Assembly: GCA_018524345.1 (NCBI GenBank)
Contig: JADQAZ010000002.1
Location: 806,001 to 870,000 of the forward strand
DNA from: Harenicola maris
GTDB lineage: Bacteria; Pseudomonadota; Alphaproteobacteria; Rhodobacterales; Rhodobacteraceae
Length of the DNA stretch: 64,000 nucleotides
Direction: 5' to 3'
Shown here: positions 20,013-28,913 of the stretch, piece by piece
Layout of the letters: every line of letters begins with the position of its first letter
Numbering within the stretch: position 1 is the stretch's first letter
Notes under the pieces: model-generated
What the model was told of the DNA's origin: nothing
What the model saw: the letters and a program-made list of their open reading frames with translations, nothing else
The model's database searches: none
Program-made: the position numbers and the translations under genes

Positions 20013-22970
20013 ATGACAGACCACCCCGCCAACGACCAGTTTCACGCGTCCTCCTTCATGCAGGGGCACAATGCGGAATATCTCGAACAGCTTTACGCAC
20101 GCTACGCCAATGATCCGGCCGCGGTGGACGAGGCATGGGCAGAGTTCTTTGCCCAGATGGGCGATGCAGAGGCCGATGTGACGGCAGAGGCCGCTGGCCC
20201 CTCTTGGTCGCGGGGCGATTGGCCCCCGATGCCGAACGATGATCTGACCGCCGCCCTTGATGGCCAGTGGCCGCAGGCCGAGGCCCCCAAGGCCGCCGAA
20301 AAGATCGTGGCCAAGGCCGCCGACAAGGGGGTGAAGGTCTCCGACGAGTCGGTGAAACAGGCGGTGCTGGATTCGATCCGCGCGCTGATGCTGATCCGCG
20401 CCTACCGTATCCGCGGCCACCTGATCGCCGATCTTGACCCCCTCGGCATGCGCGAGAACACTCCGCACCCCGAGCTTGACCCCAAATCCTACGGCTTTTC
20501 CGATGCGGATATGGATCGCCCGATCTTCATCGACAATGTGCTGGGTCTCGAGGTTGCCTCCCTGCGGCAGATCCTCGACATCGTGCGCAACACCTATTGC
20601 GGCACCTTCGCCCTGCAATACATGCACATCTCCAACCCCGAAGAATCCGCTTGGCTGAAGGAACGGATCGAGGGGTATGGCAAGGAAATCGCCTTTACCC
20701 AGAATGGCCGCAAGGCGATCCTGAACAAGCTGGTCGAGGCCGAGGGTTTCGAGAAATTCCTGCATGTCAAATACATGGGCACCAAGCGCTTCGGCCTTGA
20801 TGGCGGCGAAAGCCTGATCCCCGCGATGGAGCAGATCATCAAACGCGGCGGCGCGCTTGGCATCAAAGACATCGTCATCGGCATGCCCCACCGTGGCCGC
20901 CTCTCGGTTCTGGCCAATGTCATGGGCAAACCCTACCGCGCGATTTTCAACGAATTTCAGGGCGGCAGCTTCAAGCCCGAGGACGTCGACGGCTCCGGCG
21001 ATGTGAAATACCACCTCGGCGCCTCCTCTGACCGTGAATTCGACGGCAACTCCGTCCACCTCTCGCTCACCGCGAACCCCTCGCACCTCGAGGCCGTGAA
21101 CCCCGTGGTTCTGGGCAAGGTCCGCGCCAAGCAGGATCAGCTGCACGACAGCGAGCGCAATCAGGTCATGGGCGTGCTGCTGCACGGCGATGCGGCCTTT
21201 GCAGGGCAGGGCGTTGTGGCAGAGGGCTTTGGCCTGTCCGGCCTGCGCGGCCATAAAACCGGCGGCACCATGCATATCGTCGTGAACAACCAGATCGGCT
21301 TTACCACCGCGCCGCATTTCTCGCGCTCCAGCCCCTATCCCACGGATATCGCGCTGATGGTCGAGGCCCCGATTTTCCACGTCAATGGCGACGATCCAGA
21401 GGCCGTGGTCCACGCCGCCCGCGTTGCCACCGAATTCCGCCAGAAGTTCCACAAGGACGTGGTCCTCGACATCATCTGCTACCGCCGCTTTGGCCATAAC
21501 GAGGGGGATGAACCGATGTTCACCAACCCCGTTATGTACAAAAAAATCAAAAAGCAGAAAACCACCCTCTCGCTCTATACAGAGCGCCTTGTGCAGGACG
21601 GCCTCATCCCCGAGGGCGAGATCGAGGATATGAAAGCGGGCTTCCAGTCCTTCCTGAATGACGAGTTCGAGGCGGGCCGCAACTACAAGCCCAACAAGGC
21701 CGACTGGCTCGACGGGAAATGGTCGCACCTCGACGCCCGCGGCGAGGATTACGAGCGTGGTCATACCGCCATCAGCTCCGACACCATGGCCGAGGTCGGC
21801 AAGGCCCTAAGCACCGCGCCAGAGGGCTTCCCGATCCACAAAACCGTGGGCCGTCTGCTCGACGCCAAGGAAAAGATGTTCGCGACCGGAGAAGGCTTTG
21901 ACTGGGCCACCGGCGAGGCGCTGGCCTTCGGCTCCCTGCTGACAGAGGGCTACCCCGTGCGCCTCTCGGGTCAGGATTCCACCCGCGGCACCTTCTCCCA
22001 GCGCCACTCCGGCCTGATCAATCAGGACACAGAGGAACGCTACTACCCGCTCAACAACATCCGCGAGGGGCAGGGCCAGTATGAGGTCATCGACTCCATG
22101 CTGTCGGAATATGCGGTGCTCGGCTTCGAATACGGCTACTCGCTGGCCGAACCCAATGCGCTGGTGCTCTGGGAGGCCCAGTTCGGCGATTTCGCCAATG
22201 GCGCCCAGATCATGTTCGACCAGTTCATCTCCTCGGGCGAGAGCAAATGGCTGCGCATGTCGGGCCTCGTGATGCTGCTGCCCCACGGCTTTGAGGGGCA
22301 GGGGCCGGAGCACTCCTCCGCCCGCCTCGAGCGCTTCTTGCAGATGTGCGGACAGGACAACTGGATCGTGGCGAATTGCACCACACCGGCGAACTACTTC
22401 CACATCCTGCGCCGCCAGATCCACCGCGACTTCCGCAAGCCGCTGGTGATGATGACGCCGAAATCCCTGCTGCGCCACAAGCTGGCCGTCAGCCGCGCCG
22501 AGGATTTCACCGATGGCAGCAGCTTCCACCGCGTGCTCTGGGATGATGCCCAGCAGGGCAACTCCGATACGAAACTGGTGGCGGATGACAAAATCAAACG
22601 GGTCGTCATGTGCTCGGGCAAGGTCTACTACGACCTGCTCGAGGAACGCGACGCCCGCGGGATCGACGACATTTACCTGCTGCGCTTCGAACAGTTCTAC
22701 CCCTTCCCCGCGATCTCTGCGGTCAAGGAACTCGAACGCTTCAAACAGGCCGATATGGTCTGGTGTCAGGAAGAGCCAAAGAACCAGGGCGCATGGACCT
22801 TTATCGAACCCAATATCGAATGGGTCCTGACCCGGATCAAAGCCAAGAACAGCCGCCCGGCCTATGCCGGACGGCCAGCCAGCGCCTCGCCCGCCACAGG
22901 GTTGGCAACGCAACACAAAGCCCAGCAAGCCGCGCTCATCAATGACGCGCTGACGATTGAAGGAAACTAA
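20013..22970 (+). CDS. sucA: 2-oxoglutarate dehydrogenase E1 component
   Basis: A 985-residue thiamine-diphosphate enzyme that decarboxylates 2-oxoglutarate and transfers the succinyl group to the lipoyl arm of SucB. It starts with the short family N-terminus ASSFMQGHNAEYLEQLYARY used to bind E2/E3. Active-site landmarks include GMPHRGRLSVLANV, the ThDP motif around GDAAFAGQGVVAEG, and SGQDSTRGTFSQRHSG in the C-terminal half. The next gene, sucB, starts 3 bp after its stop, so the two are co-expressed. Confidence 0.97.
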   Translation: MTDHPANDQFHASSFMQGHNAEYLEQLYARYANDPAAVDEAWAEFFAQMGDAEADVTAEAAGPSWSRGDWPPMPNDDLTAALDGQWPQAEAPKAAEKIVAKAADKGVKVSDESVKQAVLDSIRALMLIRAYRIRGHLIADLDPLGMRENTPHPELDPKSYGFSDADMDRPIFIDNVLGLEVASLRQILDIVRNTYCGTFALQYMHISNPEESAWLKERIEGYGKEIAFTQNGRKAILNKLVEAEGFEKFLHVKYMGTKRFGLDGGESLIPAMEQIIKRGGALGIKDIVIGMPHRGRLSVLANVMGKPYRAIFNEFQGGSFKPEDVDGSGDVKYHLGASSDREFDGNSVHLSLTANPSHLEAVNPVVLGKVRAKQDQLHDSERNQVMGVLLHGDAAFAGQGVVAEGFGLSGLRGHKTGGTMHIVVNNQIGFTTAPHFSRSSPYPTDIALMVEAPIFHVNGDDPEAVVHAARVATEFRQKFHKDVVLDIICYRRFGHNEGDEPMFTNPVMYKKIKKQKTTLSLYTERLVQDGLIPEGEIEDMKAGFQSFLNDEFEAGRNYKPNKADWLDGKWSHLDARGEDYERGHTAISSDTMAEVGKALSTAPEGFPIHKTVGRLLDAKEKMFATGEGFDWATGEALAFGSLLTEGYPVRLSGQDSTRGTFSQRHSGLINQDTEERYYPLNNIREGQGQYEVIDSMLSEYAVLGFEYGYSLAEPNALVLWEAQFGDFANGAQIMFDQFISSGESKWLRMSGLVMLLPHGFEGQGPEHSSARLERFLQMCGQDNWIVANCTTPANYFHILRRQIHRDFRKPLVMMTPKSLLRHKLAVSRAEDFTDGSSFHRVLWDDAQQGNSDTKLVADDKIKRVVMCSGKVYYDLLEERDARGIDDIYLLRFEQFYPFPAISAVKELERFKQADMVWCQEEPKNQGAWTFIEPNIEWVLTRIKAKNSRPAYAGRPASASPATGLATQHKAQQAALINDALTIEGN

Positions 22971-22973
22971 AAC

Positions 22974-24488
22974 ATGGCCACCGAAGTTCGCGTCCCGACA
23001 CTGGGCGAAAGCGTCACCGAAGCAACCGTAGCAACCTGGTTCAAAAAGCCCGGCGATGCCGTGGCTCAGGACGAAATGCTCTGCGAGTTGGAAACAGACA
23101 AGGTCACGGTCGAGGTTCCCGCCCCCGCCGCTGGCACCCTGTCCGAAATCGTTGCCGCCGAGGGCGAGACCGTCGGCGTTGACGCCCTGCTTGCCAATAT
23201 CACCGAAGGCGCCGCAGGCGAGGCCCCCAAGGCCGAGGCCAAGCCCGCCGCCAAAGAAGAGGCCCCCGCAACCGCGCCAGCAGGCGGCGGCGAGAGCGTC
23301 GATGTGATGGTCCCCACCCTTGGTGAAAGCGTCACCGAGGCGACGGTTGCCACATGGTTCAAGGCCGTGGGCGACACGGTCGCCGCAGATGAAATGCTCT
23401 GCGAGCTGGAAACCGACAAGGTCTCCGTCGAGGTGCCCGCCCCCTCCGCAGGCACGCTCACCGAAATCCTCGCGCCAGAGGGCGCAACGGTTGAGGCCTC
23501 CGCCAAACTCGCGGTGATCTCCTCCGGCGGCGCAGCAGCACCCGCCCCCGCCAAAGCCGCAGAGGCCGCCCCCGCGGCCAGCACCGGCAAGGACGTGGAA
23601 AACGCCCCCTCCGCCAACAAGATGATGGCGGAAAAGGGCCTGACCCCATCGCAGGTCATGGGCACCGGCAAAGACGGGCGCATCATGAAAGAAGACGTGC
23701 AAAAAGCAGCCTCCGGCGCGGCCCCAGCGCCTGCGGCGACTGCGCCCGCCCCGTCTGCCCCACGCCCGCCCAGCAGCGCCGATGACGCCGCCCGCGAGGA
23801 GCGCGTAAAGATGACGCGCCTGCGTCAGACCATCGCCCGCCGCCTGAAAGACAGCCAGAACACCGCCGCCATGCTGACCACCTATAACGAGGTCGACATG
23901 ACAGAGGTCATGGCCCTGCGCAGCGAATACAAAGACCTGTTCCTGAAGAAACACGGCGTAAAGCTCGGCTTTATGTCCTTCTTCACCAAGGCCTGTGTCC
24001 ATGCCCTCAAAGAGGTGCCAGAGGTCAACGCAGAGATCGACGGAACCGATGTGGTCTACAAGAACTTCGTCCACATGGGCATAGCCGCAGGCACGCCCAC
24101 GGGCCTTGTTGTGCCGGTGATCCGCGATGCGGATGCCATGTCCTTCGCCGATATCGAGAAAGCGATTGCCGAAAAGGGCGCCCGCGCCCGCGACGGCAAG
24201 CTGTCGATGGCGGAAATGCAGGGCGGCACTTTCACCATCTCCAACGGCGGCGTCTACGGCTCGCTCATGTCCTCGCCCATCCTGAACCCGCCGCAGTCCG
24301 GTATCCTTGGGATGCACAAAATTCAGGATCGCCCCATGGCGATCGGCGGTCAGGTCGTGATCCGTCCGATGATGTATCTCGCGCTCTCCTATGACCACCG
24401 CATCGTCGATGGCAAAGGCGCGGTGACCTTCCTCGTGCGCGTCAAAGAGGCGCTGGAAGACCCCCGCCGCCTGCTGATGGACCTGTAG
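22974..24488 (+). CDS. sucB: 2-oxoglutarate dehydrogenase E2 with two lipoyl domains
   Basis: A 504-residue dihydrolipoamide succinyltransferase. Two tandem lipoyl domains are visible, each with ELETDKV (lipoyl Lys at about K43 and K149), joined by Ala/Pro linkers. A peripheral-subunit-binding domain follows ([20 protein letters not shown]), then the catalytic core ending with the active-site His in [12 protein letters not shown]. Most well-known SucB proteins have one lipoyl domain and about 400 residues, so the duplication is notable; the two copies are very similar, which suggests a relatively simple internal duplication. Confidence 0.96.
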   Translation: MATEVRVPTLGESVTEATVATWFKKPGDAVAQDEMLCELETDKVTVEVPAPAAGTLSEIVAAEGETVGVDALLANITEGAAGEAPKAEAKPAAKEEAPATAPAGGGESVDVMVPTLGESVTEATVATWFKAVGDTVAADEMLCELETDKVSVEVPAPSAGTLTEILAPEGATVEASAKLAVISSGGAAAPAPAKAAEAAPAASTGKDVENAPSANKMMAEKGLTPSQVMGTGKDGRIMKEDVQKAASGAAPAPAATAPAPSAPRPPSSADDAAREERVKMTRLRQTIARRLKDSQNTAAMLTTYNEVDMTEVMALRSEYKDLFLKKHGVKLGFMSFFTKACVHALKEVPEVNAEIDGTDVVYKNFVHMGIAAGTPTGLVVPVIRDADAMSFADIEKAIAEKGARARDGKLSMAEMQGGTFTISNGGVYGSLMSSPILNPPQSGILGMHKIQDRPMAIGGQVVIRPMMYLALSYDHRIVDGKGAVTFLVRVKEALEDPRRLLMDL

Positions 24489-24535
24489 GGTAAGGACCAC
24501 CAACATGCAGATCGCCTGCCGGGCAAATGCGATAT

Positions 24536-24568
24536 CCACAGCGGCGCATCCTCGCGCCGCTGTGGTTT
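24536..24568 (+). terminator. Terminator after sucB
   Basis: CCACAGCGGCGC / GCGCCGCTGTGG form a perfect 12-bp stem with loop ATCCTC, followed by TTT. It lies 48 bp after the sucB stop and probably ends the suc transcript before the L,D-transpeptidase gene. Confidence 0.75.
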
Positions 24569-24599
24569 CGCCATGCCCGCGCGGCGCATAGGCGGGCGT

Positions 24600-25145
24600 A
24601 TGAAACACGCCCTTCGCATCCTCGCCGCCCTTGCCCTCCTCGGCTTCGGCATGGCCGCCTATACCTTCGGTATGGCGCGCATTGCCTCGGGCACCCCGCC
24701 GCAAATGGCGGCAGCAGAGGACCAAGCCGACCTCATCCGCGTCAGCAAATCCAACCGCGAACTCACCCTGCTGCGCGATGACATCGAAATCGCCCGCTAC
24801 CCCATCTCCCTCGGCGCCGCGCCAGAAGGGCACAAGGCACAGGAAGGCGACGAACGCACGCCCGAGGGGCGCTATACCATCGACTGGCGCAACGCCAATT
24901 CCGTGGCCCACCTCAGCCTCCATATCTCCTACCCCAATGCCGATGACACCGCCCGCGCCAAGGCCGCAGGGCAGGATCCCGGCGGCAATATCATGATCCA
25001 CGGCCTGCCCAACGGCTGGGGCCTGCTCGGCCGCCTCCACACGGCATGGGACTGGACAAACGGCTGCATCGCCGTCACCAACGCCCAGATGCAAGACATC
25101 TGGTCCCGCGTGCCCAATGGCACCCCGATCGTGATCGAGGGCTAG
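24600..25145 (+). CDS. L,D-transpeptidase (YkuD domain)
   Basis: A 181-residue protein with an N-terminal membrane anchor or signal (residues about 6-27) and a YkuD domain. The motifs TPEGRYTI (87-94), IMIHGLPNG with H134, and the nucleophile C156 in TNGCIAVTN are intact. Such enzymes cross-link peptidoglycan or attach lipoproteins in the periplasm. ATG 24600 directly precedes the signal region; an in-frame ATG nine codons upstream is less likely. A zinc-ribbon gene follows after 2 bp. It is unrelated to the surrounding TCA genes. Confidence 0.87.
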   Translation: MKHALRILAALALLGFGMAAYTFGMARIASGTPPQMAAAEDQADLIRVSKSNRELTLLRDDIEIARYPISLGAAPEGHKAQEGDERTPEGRYTIDWRNANSVAHLSLHISYPNADDTARAKAAGQDPGGNIMIHGLPNGWGLLGRLHTAWDWTNGCIAVTNAQMQDIWSRVPNGTPIVIEG

Positions 25146-25147
25146 CC

Positions 25148-25429
25148 ATGGCAATCCTGCGCAAAAACATGATCACCTGCCCCGGCTGCAACCACCGCGC
25201 CGAACTGCGCTTTGCCGAGGGCAACGCCAATATGGTCCGCCAGGCCGGCACACCCCATAACCCCGATGCCGAAACCCACTACGACCTGCTGCAAAGCGAC
25301 GATTGGCAACGCGGTGATGGCACGGAGATAAACTGCAAACGCTGCGGCCAAACCGGCGTCGCCACCCTGCCGCGCCGCTCCTCCAAAGGCGGGGCCAAAC
25401 CCCTCCCGCTCAGGGGGCAAAACCAATGA
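25148..25429 (+). CDS. Small zinc-ribbon-like protein
   Basis: A 93-residue protein with two Cys pairs, CPGC near residue 11 and CKRC near residue 63, that could form one zinc ribbon. The middle contains DLLQSDDWQRGDGTEI. No family is recognised with certainty. ATG 25148 lies 2 bp after the L,D-transpeptidase stop, so the two are co-transcribed. The basic C-terminal tail is disordered-looking. Confidence 0.65.
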   Translation: MAILRKNMITCPGCNHRAELRFAEGNANMVRQAGTPHNPDAETHYDLLQSDDWQRGDGTEINCKRCGQTGVATLPRRSSKGGAKPLPLRGQNQ

Positions 25430-25436
25430 CAGACCA

Positions 25437-25472
25437 GCGCTTCTTATTGGCCCAAATATCCCGGGGGAGGCC
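25437..25472. repeat. 3'-end dispersed element, copy C
   Basis: CGCTTCTTATTGGCCCAAAT followed by ATCCCGGGGGAGGC, the inverted orientation of copies A and B with a few substitutions. It starts 8 bp after the zinc-ribbon stop. Confidence 0.7.
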
Positions 25473-25534
25473 GCAGGCCGGGGGCAGCGCCCCCTCCGCC
25501 CCTCGCCCCCATCTGCAATCTCATGCATATGGAA

Positions 25535-25564
25535 TGTGCATCACATGTGCATCGCCTGTGCATC
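25535..25564. repeat. Three TGTGCATC repeats with an 11-bp period before lpd
   Basis: TGTGCATC occurs at 25535, 25546 and 25557, each followed by a 3-bp spacer, ending 24 bp before the lpd start. Regular 11-bp spacing is what helically phased protein-binding sites would show. A 16-codon ORF (25523-25573) overlaps the same bases. Confidence 0.5.
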
Positions 25565-25588
25565 CGTTTCTAACACAAGGAAATCATC

Positions 25589-26983
25589 ATGGCTGACTAT
25601 GACGTCATCATCATCGGCAGCGGCCCGGGCGGCTATGTCTGCGCCATCCGCTGTGCGCAACTGGGCCTGAAGACCGCCGTGGTCGAGGGGCGCGAAACCC
25701 TCGGCGGCACCTGCCTGAACGTGGGCTGTATCCCTTCCAAGGCGCTGCTCCATGCCTCGCATCAACTGCACGAAGCCGAGCACAACTTTGCCAAGATGGG
25801 CCTGAAGGGCAAATCCCCCTCCGTCGATTGGGCGCAGATGCTCTCCTATAAATCCGACGTGGTCGAAACCAACACCAAGGGCGTCGAGTTCCTGTTCAAG
25901 AAGAACAAGATCGACTGGCTCAAGGGCTGGGGCTCGATCCCCGCTGCGGGCAAGGTCAAGGTCGGCGAGGACACTCATAACGCCAAACACATCATCATCG
26001 CTTCGGGTTCCGAGGCCTCCTCGATCCCCGGCGCAGAGGTCACCATCGACGAGAAAATCGTCGTCACCTCCACCGGCGCGCTGGAGCTGGGCAAGGTGCC
26101 GCGCTCCCTCGTGGTTGTCGGCGGCGGCGTCATCGGGCTGGAGCTCGGCTCCGTCTACTCCCGCCTTGGCGCAGAGGTCACCGTGGTGGAATATATGGAC
26201 GGCATCACCCCCGGCGCCGATGCCGAGGTCGCCCGTCAGCTGCAAAAAATCCTCACCAAACAGGGGCTTAAATTCGTCACCGGCGCGGCTGTCTCCAAGG
26301 TTGAAACCCTCAAGAACAAGGCGCGGGTCTCCTACACCCTGCGCAAGGGCGACAGCACCGCAGAGATCGACGCCGATGTTGTCCTCGTCGCCACAGGCCG
26401 CGCGCCCTATACCGAGGGGCTCGGCCTTGATGCCCTTGGCGTGACCCTGTCCAAACGTGGTCAGATCGAGGTTGACGGCGGCTATGCCACCAATGTGCCC
26501 GGCATCTATGCCATCGGCGATGTGATCGACGGCCCCATGCTCGCCCATAAGGCAGAGGACGAGGGCATGGCCCTTGCCGAAATGCTGGCGGGGCAAAAGC
26601 CCCATGTGAACTACGGCGTTATCCCCGGCGTGATCTACACCCACCCCGAGGTTGCCAGCGTCGGCCAGACCGAAGAGCAGCTGAAGGAAGAGGGCCGCGC
26701 CTATAAGGTTGGCAAATTCTCCTTCATGGGCAATGGCCGCGCCAAGGCGAACTTTGCCGCCGATGGTTTCGTCAAGATCATCGCGGACAAGGAAACCGAC
26801 CGTATCCTCGGCGCCCATATCATCGGCCCCGCCGCAGGGGACCTGATCCACGAAGTCTGCGTTGCCATGGAATTCGGCGCCGCAGCAGAGGATCTGGCCC
26901 GCACCTGCCACGCGCATCCGACCTACTCCGAGGCCGTCCGCGAGGCCGCCCTTGCCTGCGGCGATGGTGCGATCCACGCCTAA
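25589..26983 (+). CDS. lpd: Dihydrolipoyl dehydrogenase
   Basis: A 464-residue FAD flavoprotein, the E3 component that reoxidises the dihydrolipoyl arm of SucB and passes electrons to NAD+. The FAD loop is [16 protein letters not shown]; the redox disulfide is in [17 protein letters not shown]; the C-terminal active-site His and Glu are in [16 protein letters not shown]. It is separated from sucB by two unrelated genes and its own upstream region, so it may be expressed from its own promoter, possibly also serving other 2-oxoacid dehydrogenases. Confidence 0.97.
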   Translation: MADYDVIIIGSGPGGYVCAIRCAQLGLKTAVVEGRETLGGTCLNVGCIPSKALLHASHQLHEAEHNFAKMGLKGKSPSVDWAQMLSYKSDVVETNTKGVEFLFKKNKIDWLKGWGSIPAAGKVKVGEDTHNAKHIIIASGSEASSIPGAEVTIDEKIVVTSTGALELGKVPRSLVVVGGGVIGLELGSVYSRLGAEVTVVEYMDGITPGADAEVARQLQKILTKQGLKFVTGAAVSKVETLKNKARVSYTLRKGDSTAEIDADVVLVATGRAPYTEGLGLDALGVTLSKRGQIEVDGGYATNVPGIYAIGDVIDGPMLAHKAEDEGMALAEMLAGQKPHVNYGVIPGVIYTHPEVASVGQTEEQLKEEGRAYKVGKFSFMGNGRAKANFAADGFVKIIADKETDRILGAHIIGPAAGDLIHEVCVAMEFGAAAEDLARTCHAHPTYSEAVREAALACGDGAIHA

Positions 26984-26994
26984 AACACCCATTG

Positions 26995-27037
26995 TTTGGG
27001 CGGCATTGTTCCACATATGGAACCAAAGCCGCCCAAA
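26995..27037 (+). terminator. Long interrupted hairpin after lpd
   Basis: TTTGGGCGGC (26995-27004) pairs with GCCGCCCAAA (27028-27037); an inner stem GTTCC/GGAAC closes on ACATAT. T5 occurs 9 bp downstream at 27046-27050. It begins 12 bp after the lpd stop and probably acts as its terminator. Confidence 0.7.
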
Positions 27038-27098
27038 TCTGGCCATTTTTAACGCGCACCTTCCGTTGGATAGAGAGTTCTAACCTTCGGAGTCCGCC

Positions 27099-27965
27099 AT
27101 GCGCCTTGCGCTTTTGTCCCTGATCACAGCTGCCACGCTCGGCATGTCTGTCACCTCTGCGCAGGCCGCGCGATACGGTGCTGTCTATGGCTCGTCCGAG
27201 GAATTCCACTTCGTTGCGGATACCGCCGTTGATCTGGGGCAGGGGCCTTTGGCCCTCTGTCACCTGACAAAGAAATCCACTGCGATGTTCTTTATCGGCA
27301 TGTGGCGCTCCTCCAAGGGCTATGCCCTTGTGACCGATGGCTGCAACTCCGACGCCTATATCCCGATCTCCGCCGAGGAGGTCGCCCAAGGGCAGGCCAG
27401 CGGCAAGATCCCCGCCGATGTGCCGCTGCAACCCAAGATGACCCTGCAACAGATCACCAGCGGCTTCTTCGGCTTGATCCTTCTGGGCGCTTTCATCGGC
27501 TTTGCCTTGGTGCAAGGTGTGCTGCGCGGCAAACGCCGCAAGGCCCGCTATGCCGAGATGGGCGGTATGAGCCCGCAGGCCATGGCAATCGTTGATGCCA
27601 TGTGCCACGCCGCCCGCGCCGATGGCCATGTGGCGGATGAGGAAATCCTCGAGATCGCAGACGCGGTGGAGGTCATGACAGGGCAAGAAATCGACCCTGC
27701 TGATGTTCTGAAAATCGCCGAAATGGCGAATGAGAAACTCTCCGAAGGCGACTTTGCCGCCATGGTCAAAGGCCAGAGCAAAAAGACCCTAGAGGTGATG
27801 ATGCGCGGCTCGCTTCATGTGGTTGTCGCCGATGGAGAGCTGAACCGCGCCGAGAAGGGCTATATCTCCGGCCTCGCCAAGGCGATGAAAATGTCCGCCG
27901 ATACGGTGCAGAGCCTCTTGGTCGAGGTTGTCGCCGCCGATCAATCCACCGGCCAGCCGACCTAA
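27099..27965 (+). CDS. Membrane protein with TerB-like domain
   Basis: A 288-residue protein with a cleavable signal peptide ending near SAQA, an N-terminal region of about 110 residues, a membrane helix around residues 124-147 (GFFGLILLGAFIGFALVQG) and a C-terminal TerB-like helical domain (MSPQAMAIVDAMCHAARADG, VVADGELNRAEKGYI). The acidic helices resemble TerB metal-binding proteins. If the signal peptide is cleaved and one helix remains, the TerB part faces the cytosol. Its function is unknown. It overlaps the convergent DUF1989 gene by 4 bp. Confidence 0.72.
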   Translation: MRLALLSLITAATLGMSVTSAQAARYGAVYGSSEEFHFVADTAVDLGQGPLALCHLTKKSTAMFFIGMWRSSKGYALVTDGCNSDAYIPISAEEVAQGQASGKIPADVPLQPKMTLQQITSGFFGLILLGAFIGFALVQGVLRGKRRKARYAEMGGMSPQAMAIVDAMCHAARADGHVADEEILEIADAVEVMTGQEIDPADVLKIAEMANEKLSEGDFAAMVKGQSKKTLEVMMRGSLHVVVADGELNRAEKGYISGLAKAMKMSADTVQSLLVEVVAADQSTGQPT

Positions 27966-28828
27966 TCCACCCCGTGGGTGCGGTCATAGCCGTTCGGTTC
28001 CGGCGGCGTCCAATCCCCCGTTTCGGCGGGGGCAAAGACCTCCACCAAAAGGGGATAGCAGGCGGCGCTGTCTGAGGAATGCTCGGCAGAGCAATCCCCG
28101 CCGGGACAGGCGCTCAGCCCGCCCAAAAGGTCAATTTCCGCGAAAAATTCGATGTAATCCCCGGGCCGCACCGGGCTGGCTTTCATGAAATACTGGCCGG
28201 TGTCGCGGGTGAATCCGGTGCACATAAAGACATTCAGCACATCATGCACATGCGCCTCTGCCGCCTGCAGGGGCAGGCCGGTTTCATTGGCCAAGACGCG
28301 GGTCAGGTTGGAATGGCAGCAGTGGTGATACTGCCCGCCATCGGACAATAGATTGTGGGTATAGGGATCACAGCGCGTGCCGATCACATCATGGACAGAG
28401 CCGCCAAAGGCATCAATCCCGTACCAGCCAAGCGTGTCATGGATCACATGGGCCATGGGGCGGAGATGCGGAAAGCTCGACCACATGCCGTGGCCGGTGG
28501 TGATATGGGTGCCATGCAGGGCGCGGGTCTTGCCGCTGTAGAACCGCTCGCTCAGGTCATCGGCATTCCATAGGTTCAGATCGCCCACCTGCGGCCCCTC
28601 GGTCGAGGTGATGCGAAACACATGGCCCGCGGGCACCTTGAAACAGGCGGCCTCGCGCGGGGGCACAAGGGTTTCGGAGATTTTGGTAAGGTCAGCGCGC
28701 AGCCCCTTGATCCATGCGGCATCGGGCATCGGCAGGCTATCTGCTGGATAGCAGATCACCGGCGGCACGGCGCGGCGGTCCTGCGCATCGGGCGGGGCGG
28801 GGATACTGGCATTGAGGGGGGAGGGCAT
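27962..28828 (-). CDS. Urea carboxylase-associated family protein (DUF1989)
   Basis: A 288-residue protein with the DUF1989 pattern FKVPAGHVFRITSTEGPQVGDLN, followed by HDVIGTRCDPYTH and HVHDVLNVFMCTGF, rich in conserved His and Cys that could bind a metal. The family occurs with urea amidolyase and aminomethyl-degrading systems but its reaction is not defined by sequence; no urea genes are adjacent. The 3' end overlaps the TerB-domain gene. Confidence 0.82.
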   Translation of the reverse strand: MPSPLNASIPAPPDAQDRRAVPPVICYPADSLPMPDAAWIKGLRADLTKISETLVPPREAACFKVPAGHVFRITSTEGPQVGDLNLWNADDLSERFYSGKTRALHGTHITTGHGMWSSFPHLRPMAHVIHDTLGWYGIDAFGGSVHDVIGTRCDPYTHNLLSDGGQYHHCCHSNLTRVLANETGLPLQAAEAHVHDVLNVFMCTGFTRDTGQYFMKASPVRPGDYIEFFAEIDLLGGLSACPGGDCSAEHSSDSAACYPLLVEVFAPAETGDWTPPEPNGYDRTHGVD

Positions 28829-28913
28829 CGGCGGCTCCTGTATCTTTTGGATACAGTAGCCGCCGCGCCCGAGGAGTAAATCCCGCGCGGGGATTTACAC
28901 AGCGTTTCGGAAT

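Noticed and set aside
20600-20660. Possible internal frameshift in sucA because several short alternative frames start here
   Set aside because: The main 985-codon frame is uninterrupted and contains all E1 motifs in order.
21807-25154. An antisense open frame of more than 1100 codons opposite sucA, sucB and the L,D-transpeptidase gene
   Set aside because: High GC3 in the sense genes removes stop codons from the complementary frame. The product is Gly/His/Ala repetitive and resembles no protein, while the sense strand encodes well-known enzymes.
27115-27130. Near-match to the TGTGATCACA palindrome (CTGATCACAG)
   Set aside because: It lies inside the coding sequence of the TerB-domain protein and differs at both ends.
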